DNA of 9,087 bases from JANOBD01 sp031411495 (GTDB lineage Bacteria > Planctomycetota > Phycisphaerae > Tepidisphaerales > Tepidisphaeraceae): contig JANOBD010000089.1 in NCBI GenBank assembly GCA_031411495.1, positions 1 through 9,087 on the forward strand, written 5' to 3'. Shown in pieces: positions 4,748-9,087 of the stretch. Under the pieces are notes generated by a model. It was not told where the DNA came from. It did no database searches and saw only the letters and a list, made by a program, of their open reading frames with translations. Within the stretch, counting starts at the first letter, position 1, and every line of letters begins with the position of its first letter. Position numbers and translations under genes: made by a program.

Positions 4748-6132
4748 CGGAAGTCCTCCGGGTTGTGACGAAACTCCTGCTGCTCGCCGGACGTCGGCGG
4801 GGCGATGTCCTCGAAGCACTGATAGGCGAGCTGCGATCGGAGGCGGACCGTTTCGCCGCGCTCGCTATCGCGCGCCTTCGCTATGATCAACTCCGCTTCG
4901 TGCGTGTTCGAGTACGCCTGGTCGTTGGTGTGGTAGTAGTCCTCCCGGTGCAGCAGAAGAATCACGTCCGCATCCTGCTCGATCTGTCCGGTCGATCGCA
5001 GATCGGTCATTGTCGGCCGATGGTCATCACGGCCGGCGACGGCGCGGCTGAGCTGGGCCGCGGACACGAGCCGCGTGTTGATCGTTTTCGGAATCGACGA
5101 GCAAAACCTGCTGGAGTTGGTCGCGCGCTCGAAGTCACTTTTGCCGCCAGCGTCGACCAGCTGGAGGTAATCGAGGAAGACGGTCTTGATGCCGAACCGC
5201 GTGACGTAGGACATGATCAGCGACCGGAGCGATTCGGCTTTGTTCACGCCCCAGATGAACCAGAACGGCACCTCCTGCATCTTCGCTGCGGCGTCCTCGA
5301 TCATGGCCATCTCGTGGGGTCGAACATCGCCGCGGCGGATGCGCTGGTTTTCGGTCTGACTGAACCACGAGAGAACGTTGCGGCCGACTTTGCCTGGGTT
5401 TTCCTCGAGCGAAATGAAAAGCGTGGGGTGCCCCTGGAACGCGCTGAGGACGGCCATTTGCCGAAGCAGCGTACTCTTGCCCATCGACGGTCTCGCGCCG
5501 ACGACGACAAACTCGCCCCGGTCGATGCCCATCAGCGGAGCGTCCAGTGCGCCGAATCCGTAGCTGACGAAGTCGCGTGAGAGCGGATCCTTCAATTCCT
5601 TCACCGCCTGCGCGACGAGCGACCCGAGCGTCAACACGCGCTCACGCGCCGTTGCCGACACCAGCTGCGTGAGCGAGTCCTGGATCTCGGCGATGAGTTC
5701 GCCGGCGCTGTCGGGCGTCGCGAACGCCCGGCGTGTCGCGTTGTCCGCCAACCCGATCAGCAGACGCAGCAAGGACTTCTCTCGGACGCGGTTGGCGTAC
5801 TCGATCCCGTGCGCGGCTGATGGAACCGAGCCCAGGATCTGCGCGATGTAGGCGCTGCCGCCGATTTGATCGAGCAGGTTGCCGCGTTTCAGCTCGTCGC
5901 GCAGAACGATCGCGTCGACGGGCTTCTGCGCCAGCAGCAGCGAGCGGATTGCCTCGAAGATGATCTTGTGATCGACGAGGTAAAAGCTCTCGCCGTCGAT
6001 GATCGACAACGCTTCAAGCGCGATGTCGCGATCGAGCATCATCGACCCGAGCGCGCACATCTCGGCCTCGATCGAGTGCGGAGGCAAGCGGTCGAACGCA
6101 CTGCCGCCCGAGTCTGCGATGTGCAGAGTCAT
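4744..6132 (-). CDS. dnaB: Replicative DNA helicase, DnaB family
   Basis: This 462-residue protein has full DnaB length. Residues 15-120 are the N-terminal primase/loader-contact domain (LPPHSIEAEMCALGSMMLD, typical 'P...EAE..lLG.ml'). The RecA-like motor follows: Walker A GARPSMGKST (212-221, K219), the SLEE element at 241-244 with the likely catalytic E243, and Walker B VFLDYLQ (D321). QLSR lies at 360-363, DLRSTGQIEQDADVI at 377-391, and an IIAKAR stretch at 416-421 carries the conserved Lys and Arg of the finger region. No intein is present. The ATG at 6132 overlaps the loader-like gene as ATGA, with GAGG just upstream. The patch at 341-350 (SRFCSSIPKT) departs from family consensus. The enzyme would form a hexamer and unwind DNA 5'->3' at the phage fork. 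Confidence 0.97.
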   Translation of the reverse strand: MTLHIADSGGSAFDRLPPHSIEAEMCALGSMMLDRDIALEALSIIDGESFYLVDHKIIFEAIRSLLLAQKPVDAIVLRDELKRGNLLDQIGGSAYIAQILGSVPSAAHGIEYANRVREKSLLRLLIGLADNATRRAFATPDSAGELIAEIQDSLTQLVSATARERVLTLGSLVAQAVKELKDPLSRDFVSYGFGALDAPLMGIDRGEFVVVGARPSMGKSTLLRQMAVLSAFQGHPTLFISLEENPGKVGRNVLSWFSQTENQRIRRGDVRPHEMAMIEDAAAKMQEVPFWFIWGVNKAESLRSLIMSYVTRFGIKTVFLDYLQLVDAGGKSDFERATNSSRFCSSIPKTINTRLVSAAQLSRAVAGRDDHRPTMTDLRSTGQIEQDADVILLLHREDYYHTNDQAYSNTHEAELIIAKARDSERGETVRLRSQLAYQCFEDIAPPTSGEQQEFRHNPEDFR

Positions 6133-7019
6133 GCTGTCCTCGCTTTCGCTGGGTGGAGGGTTAGAGCTGGCGGGGGCTTCGTCGGCTTGGCGTTGCCGTC
6201 GATGTTTCGCCGGGTCGAGGAAGCTGGGCGCTTTCGGCCCTGCATCTGCTCGGCGTAGAGGCGATTGCAGACGCTGTCTGCGTAGCGGATCGGGTTTGTC
6301 GCTTGGTTTGCCCGGGCTTCGGACACGGCAGTCCTAACCATCTCGGACCCGTACACGCCGAGCATCGCGTTGAGCGACGCACGGTTTTTCGGGCCCAGCG
6401 AATTGGCCAAACCAAACTCGTTCACGATCGCGGAGAAATCCGGATGATGCGAAGGCGTCGTCGGCTCACCCACCTCGACCTTCGAATCGGAAATCTCCAA
6501 ACCACCGCCGCCCACGTTTTCCGCGCACGCGGGTGGTTCCTCCCTTCCTTCCTCCCTCCCTCCCTTATGTGGCGGGTTTGACGTTGCCTCGTCGTGGGTA
6601 GGATGTGGGTTGCCAGAGTGCGTCTTCGGCTCATTCACCTCGACACTCTGTAAGCCATCTTCGGACTGCAGGTTACGTTCGACCACCCATCCGATCTTCG
6701 GTGCACACAGAGCATTCAGGGTCTCTGTCACCTCACGAACGGGTCGGCGAATCGCAACAGCGATATCCTCGGCGTCCCAGGGCCTTCCAGTAGGCGTGCC
6801 GTCCTCGGTCAACCATCCGTCGCGGGGACGTCGTTGCCTCGAGCATGCCTCAACGATGAGAACAAAAACACCAAACAGTGCCGCACCGTCATCACGCGCG
6901 AGTAATCGCGCGAGCGACATGCCGAACTTGTTGGGCAGGCAAACGTAGCTGCAGCGTTCGACTTGCCTCGATCGTTCATTTTCGAACGACTGAGCCCAGT
7001 TCAGAATTTGATACGGCAT
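6129..7019 (-). CDS. Phage replication initiator / DnaB helicase-loader-like protein
   Basis: This 296-residue protein lies directly before DnaB and overlaps it as ATGA. Residues 1-115 match the winged-helix N-terminal domain seen in phage replisome organisers: 'YQILNW..SFENERSRQVERC', then 'VCLPNKFG', an Ala/Val-rich helix (ALFGVFVLIVEACS), the phrase RDGWLTEDGTP, and a final helix near 'IGWVVER'. Residues about 118-195 are low in complexity and hydrophilic, with a Gly/Glu/Arg patch and a repeated VEV-x-EP phrase at 126-131 and 181-186. Residues 196-260 look like a C-terminal partner-binding domain (IVNEFGLANSLGPKNRASLN). The tail is basic and Pro-rich. The start ATG 7019 has GGAAGG 7 nt upstream. 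I infer binding to the origin through the N-domain and DnaB recruitment through the C-domain, as for lambda O/P or DnaD/DnaI-type proteins. Confidence 0.8.
   Translation of the reverse strand: MPYQILNWAQSFENERSRQVERCSYVCLPNKFGMSLARLLARDDGAALFGVFVLIVEACSRQRRPRDGWLTEDGTPTGRPWDAEDIAVAIRRPVREVTETLNALCAPKIGWVVERNLQSEDGLQSVEVNEPKTHSGNPHPTHDEATSNPPHKGGREEGREEPPACAENVGGGGLEISDSKVEVGEPTTPSHHPDFSAIVNEFGLANSLGPKNRASLNAMLGVYGSEMVRTAVSEARANQATNPIRYADSVCNRLYAEQMQGRKRPASSTRRNIDGNAKPTKPPPALTLHPAKARTA
6451..6644 (-). repeat. Imperfect 29-bp direct repeats (6451-6479 and 6616-6644) in the initiator gene linker
   Basis: Read on the minus strand, 6644-6616 and 6479-6451 both begin GTCGAGGTG, share TGAGCCGA and GACGC, and agree at 24 of 29 positions by my count. 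The copies are 165 nt (55 codons) apart and in frame, giving VEVNEPKT and VEVGEPTT in the protein. They may be an internal duplication of the linker or iteron-like binding sites of an internal origin. Confidence 0.6.
6537..6566 (-). other. 30-nt uninterrupted purine run on the coding strand
   Basis: Plus-strand bases 6537-6566 are all pyrimidines; the minus strand is therefore 30 purines in a row, with three closely spaced GGG runs (one-base spacers) and a fourth GGG nine bases later. It encodes the HKGGREEGREE patch of the initiator linker. Such a tract can form a triplex or a G-quadruplex-like structure and is the most skewed stretch in the window. Confidence 0.7.
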
Positions 7020-7045
7020 TCCGTCACCTTCCGGTCTTCCTTAAC

Positions 7046-7065
7046 ACCCACAGTCCACTGCGGGT
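7046..7065 (-). promoter_or_regulatory. Stem-loop in the leader of the replication initiator gene
   Basis: In the minus transcript ACCCGCAG (7065-7058) pairs with CUGUGGGU (7053-7046), an 8-bp stem with one G-U pair and a UGGA loop. It ends 26 nt before the initiator ATG and lies just upstream of its ribosome site. No U-tract follows closely. It could tune translation or RNA stability. Confidence 0.4.
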
Positions 7066-7081
7066 CGTCCGATCTGCTGGC

Positions 7082-7108
7082 GGCTCTCCTGATCGGGGTG
7101 AGAGAGCC
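7082..7108 (-). promoter_or_regulatory. 7-bp inverted repeat after the 154-residue phage gene
   Basis: GGCTCTC (7082-7088) and GAGAGCC (7102-7108) are a perfect inverted repeat with a 13-nt loop, starting 10 nt after the stop of the upstream gene. The minus transcript shows no U-run after it, so intrinsic termination would be weak. With the stem at 7046-7065 it fills most of the 99-nt gap. Confidence 0.4.
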
Positions 7109-7118
7109 CGAGTCTGAT

Positions 7119-7583
7119 TTATTGCGGCGTGTAGCTCAGCAGCGGCGGCATCGGCCCGCCCGAAAGTGCAGCCTCCAATCTTGGCAGGACGTGCTCGCCG
7201 ATCGTGAGACCGTCGGGCATGACGATGTTGGCCATGAACTCCTGGTCAAACTCGCTTATCCCGCTGGCGACCGCTTCCAGCTTCGCCTTTACAGCCAGCG
7301 CGAGCGCCCGCCACTTCTGCCGACAGGCTTGCTCCCAGGCTTCCATGATCTGATCAGGTCGTCGAAGTTCCCGGCGCTTCGGCGTTCTCTTGAACTCGTC
7401 GGCGTCCTGCTTCGGCAACGGCAGGATGAATCGGATCTGTCGCTTTCGCATCTCGAATCCGATCATCGCGCAGCCGGACTTCCAGCCCGAAGCGAACTCC
7501 GTGGCGCCGTAGCGGCGGACGATGGCCTCGATCTCGGCTCGGGATTTTTCCACGCTGACGGTGGTGTCTGCTGCGTACTTCAT
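7119..7583 (-). CDS. Conserved phage protein of unknown function (154 residues)
   Basis: I recognise the pattern of a widespread family of uncharacterised phage and prophage proteins. The N-terminus has TTVSVEKSRAEIEAIVRRYG; a strand-rich part includes GFEMRKRQIRFILPLP; then comes AWEQACRQKWRALALAVKAK and EAVASGISEFDQEF, followed by a closing IVMPDGLTIGE. These phrases are the family's usual landmarks and all are present in order, so the gene looks intact and full length. No catalytic motif is apparent and there is no signal or membrane segment. Members often sit near early or replication genes, as here. ATG 7583 has an AAGGGA ribosome site about 6 nt upstream, after a 36-nt gap from the preceding gene. 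Confidence 0.9.
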   Translation of the reverse strand: MKYAADTTVSVEKSRAEIEAIVRRYGATEFASGWKSGCAMIGFEMRKRQIRFILPLPKQDADEFKRTPKRRELRRPDQIMEAWEQACRQKWRALALAVKAKLEAVASGISEFDQEFMANIVMPDGLTIGEHVLPRLEAALSGGPMPPLLSYTPQ

Positions 7584-7619
7584 GCCGTTCCCTTCGAGTA
7601 ACTCTCGCCGTTGAATACA

Positions 7620-8021
7620 TCACGCCAGGTCATCAGGATCATCCGCAATCGCAGCGTCGTGGTGTCCATTGAGCGGAAGGCCTCGAGACGCACGGGCGGC
7701 CATCACGGTGAGCCGATCGACCGTCCCAGGCTTTGCGGGCGTCGGCTTCTCTGGATCGAACCCGTAGGTGTTGTTGTTCTGCACGAAGGTGGCGCCCTTG
7801 AACGCTGCGCCCCCCAGCACCTGGTCGAAGACGAACTTGATCGCGTGCTGATCGCCTTCCTTCGCGCGCTTCACCTGGTTCTCAACGATCTCTTTGATGT
7901 CGTTCTCGCCAATGCAGGCCTGCGCGGCGTCGCGCATCTTCTTCATCCACTCCGGGATCGCGCCGGCCGCGGCCGGCAGATCGGTCAGTGATGGCATTGC
8001 ACGTTTTCCGTTAGGCGACAT
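7620..8021 (-). CDS. Unknown helical phage protein (133 residues)
   Basis: The start is placed at ATG 8021 because a perfect GGAGG (8028-8032) lies 6 nt before it. The ATG at 8027 touches that GGAGG and is too close. The gene overlaps the end of the upstream HTH gene by 11 nt. Residues about 15-70 form helices with the phrase 'IVENQVKRAKEGDQHAIKFV' then FDQVLGG. This is a 'gd..Ai.fl.d..lG' pattern that I have seen in small phage and mobile-element proteins, some annotated as terminase-small-like or DNA-packaging accessory. That link is weak, because no large terminase is present here. A turn with three Asn (VQNNNTYGFDPEKPTPAKPG) follows. The C-terminus is acidic (DDPDDLA). The function is unknown. 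Confidence 0.8.
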   Translation of the reverse strand: MSPNGKRAMPSLTDLPAAAGAIPEWMKKMRDAAQACIGENDIKEIVENQVKRAKEGDQHAIKFVFDQVLGGAAFKGATFVQNNNTYGFDPEKPTPAKPGTVDRLTVMAARASRGLPLNGHHDAAIADDPDDLA

Positions 8022-8916
8022 GAGCATCCTCCGTGTTGGTTTGCGGGTTTGGCTGGACGTGTAGTGGCAGGGAGTAGACGCAGGTTGAATGACCGCGGCC
8101 CTTGCCGACGACCCGTCGAATGCGACCTAGGCAGACGACCAGGCCACGATTCATCAGGTTCGCCAAGTACGAGCCTTCTGGATCATTCGAGACAAGCGAT
8201 TTGCGCGAGCCCTTCCATGGCATGCCGATCGCCGCGGCGATCTCCTGCCTGCTCATAGGACCGATTGCATAGAGAGCGTTGAGGATCTGGATCGCCCGGG
8301 GCCGAAGGTCATCCGGCCATCCCAGGCGGCGCGCGTGCTCGGCCCATTTCTTTAGACGAAGCTGCGCCAGCGTCGGAATGCCGGCGGCCTTGAGCTGCTC
8401 GGCGGTTTTCGCGCGAACCTTGGCACGCTGATGTTCACTGTGAAGCGGAGGCTGCAGTCCCATCCGGTTCCACCAGCTGATCACTGTGTGCCGGTCGACC
8501 TTGCGGCCGATCATCGGGCTGTAAGCCGCGGCCACTTCGGTTGCCGACCAGCCGTGGGCGTGCTTTTCCCGAATGAACGCCTCGAACTCCGGTCCGTGAT
8601 AGATGCGTGTCCGGCCCGCGGCCTGGCCAAGCCGGAGAGCATGGCAGCGATTGCGCACGCTGCTCACGTGCCGACCGATCAGGACGGCGATTTCGCGCGC
8701 ATCCATCGTGCCGTATATCTCACGAAGGCGTTTGTCCTGGTCGGCAGTCCAGAGCGTTCGCGATGCGTGGCGATGAGCCGAGCAGTAAGCCTTCACTGCG
8801 GACGCGGGCCGGCCCAGCTGCTCAGCGATCTGGGCGTGAGTGAGCTTGCCGACATTTGCGCGGACCAGCTCGATCTCGTCGGGTGTCCATTTTCGTGGCA
8901 TTGCGATGGTGCTCAC
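8011..8916 (-). CDS. Multi-helix-turn-helix DNA-binding protein (Myb/SANT-like repeats plus winged helix)
   Basis: This 301-residue protein begins at GTG 8916 with GGAAGG about 10 nt upstream; ATG 8901 is the alternative. Residues 9-48 (WTPDEIELVRANVGKLTHAQ, then IAEQLGRPASAVKAYCSAH) and 56-96 (WTADQDKRLREIYGTMDARE, then IAVLIGRHVSSVRNRCHAL) are two similar Myb/SANT-like helix-turn-helix units. Residues 110-153 look like a third unit ending VISWWNRMGL. Residues 208-284 read as a winged helix (ILNALYAIGPMSRQEIAAAI, then YLANLMNRGLVVCLG). The protein should bind DNA at an extended or repeated site. It is the first full gene of the cluster, so a role as early regulator or replication-linked DNA-binding protein is reasonable. 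The target is unknown. Confidence 0.88.
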   Translation of the reverse strand: MSTIAMPRKWTPDEIELVRANVGKLTHAQIAEQLGRPASAVKAYCSAHRHASRTLWTADQDKRLREIYGTMDAREIAVLIGRHVSSVRNRCHALRLGQAAGRTRIYHGPEFEAFIREKHAHGWSATEVAAAYSPMIGRKVDRHTVISWWNRMGLQPPLHSEHQRAKVRAKTAEQLKAAGIPTLAQLRLKKWAEHARRLGWPDDLRPRAIQILNALYAIGPMSRQEIAAAIGMPWKGSRKSLVSNDPEGSYLANLMNRGLVVCLGRIRRVVGKGRGHSTCVYSLPLHVQPNPQTNTEDAHVA

Positions 8917-9087
8917 GACGCCACCGCCTTCCGGAAAACACCATTAGGACGGCATGGCCAGCGAAGGAAGGGGATCGACAAGCGCGTGCAGACGCAGCAG
9001 CGACAGCAATTATGCGCTGCGCCTTGCGCTTTTGACCCTATCGGGAAATCTGCCGCTACTCTTTTGCCGGTCGTGAGATGTGAAAAG
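8913..9087 (-). CDS. Possible C-terminal part of an upstream gene, cut by the right edge
   Basis: A frame open from the right edge ends at TGA 8915-8913, overlapping the GTG start at 8916 as GTGA, the same arrangement seen at other junctions here. About 57 residues can be read, with a cysteine cluster (AHNCCRCCVCTRL) followed by SIPFLRWPCRPNGVFRKA. The Cys cluster could bind metal. Against it, 57 codons may stay open by chance in GC-rich DNA, and the third-position composition is less GC-rich than in the firm genes. Otherwise this 171-nt end region would be the leader of the HTH gene. It contains a CATAAT hexamer on the minus strand but no convincing -35 partner. Confidence 0.3.
   Translation of the reverse strand, partial: FSHLTTGKRVAADFPIGSKAQGAAHNCCRCCVCTRLSIPFLRWPCRPNGVFRKAVAS

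Noticed and set aside
4748..4819. Upstream ATG for the 67-residue gene
   Set aside because: It would overlap dnaB by 76 nt without a comparable ribosome site, whereas GTG 4747 has GGAGG 7 nt ahead.
4765..5580. Long plus-strand open frame (271 codons) opposite dnaB
   Set aside because: It is fully antisense to a firm DnaB gene. Its Arg/Val/Leu-heavy composition is what reverse frames of GC-rich genes give, and it shows no motif.
6963..7601. Plus-strand frame of 212 codons opposite the 154-residue phage gene
   Set aside because: The minus-strand product matches a known phage family along its whole length, and the plus frame also runs through the leader gap.
7354..7623. Arg-rich minus-strand frame of 89 codons beginning near the stop of the 133-residue gene
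   Set aside because: Although its start touches the upstream stop, it overlaps the conserved 154-residue phage gene for most of its length and has shadow-like composition.
1..9087. CRISPR array, tRNA, rRNA, insertion sequence, attachment site, retron or toxin-antitoxin pair
   Set aside because: I saw no evenly spaced repeats, cloverleaf sequences, transposase or integrase motifs, reverse transcriptase motif, or typical toxin-antitoxin pair.

Overview
The window looks like a stretch of a tailed-phage or prophage genome, very GC-rich and packed on one strand. Every gene I can support lies on the minus strand, so transcription runs from the right edge to the left edge. No tRNA, rRNA, CRISPR array, transposase, integrase, terminase, capsid or tail gene is recognisable. 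The host is uncertain. A Thr/Gln/Pro linker of the 'ATQPTTQPATP' kind in the signal-peptide protein at 329-1726 is a style I associate with Planctomycetes, especially Phycisphaerae. That is a hint from composition, not a taxonomic assignment.

In transcription order the layout is as follows. (1) 9087-7119, early/regulatory part: an open frame cut by the right edge, a 301-residue protein with several helix-turn-helix modules, a 133-residue unknown protein, and a 154-residue member of a widespread phage family of unknown function. (2) 7118-7020, a short leader with two stem-loops. (3) 7019-4113, replication/recombination module: an initiator or helicase-loader-like protein, a DnaB replicative helicase, a 67-residue unknown protein, and a RusA-type Holliday junction resolvase. 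(4) 4066-3383, an unknown 227-residue protein with several cysteines. (5) 3382-3298, the most AT-rich gap, with two dyad symmetries and perhaps a new promoter or operator. (6) 3297-1723, very small genes: a helix-turn-helix protein, a 38-residue basic peptide behind an 11-bp GC hairpin, a lipoprotein, three small proteins with hydrophobic segments, and a helical 68-residue protein. This looks like a lysis or envelope cassette, but no endolysin is visible. (7) 1726-1, a secreted coiled-coil plus probable beta-helix protein, then a gene cut by the left edge.

The genes are tightly coupled. ATGA or GTGA start/stop overlaps occur at eight internal junctions, and possibly a ninth at 8913-8916. Several of the later genes have no visible Shine-Dalgarno sequence and probably depend on re-initiation. 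The replication set is coherent: the 296-residue protein would load the DnaB helicase, and RusA would resolve the branched products. The low-complexity middle of the initiator gene carries a 30-nt pure purine run and a repeated 29-bp segment. That makes it a candidate for an internal lambda-O-style origin. I see no clearly new defence or enzymatic system. The best leads are that candidate origin, the exported beta-helix protein with its coupled partner, the odd patch in DnaB, and the small membrane/lipoprotein cassette.
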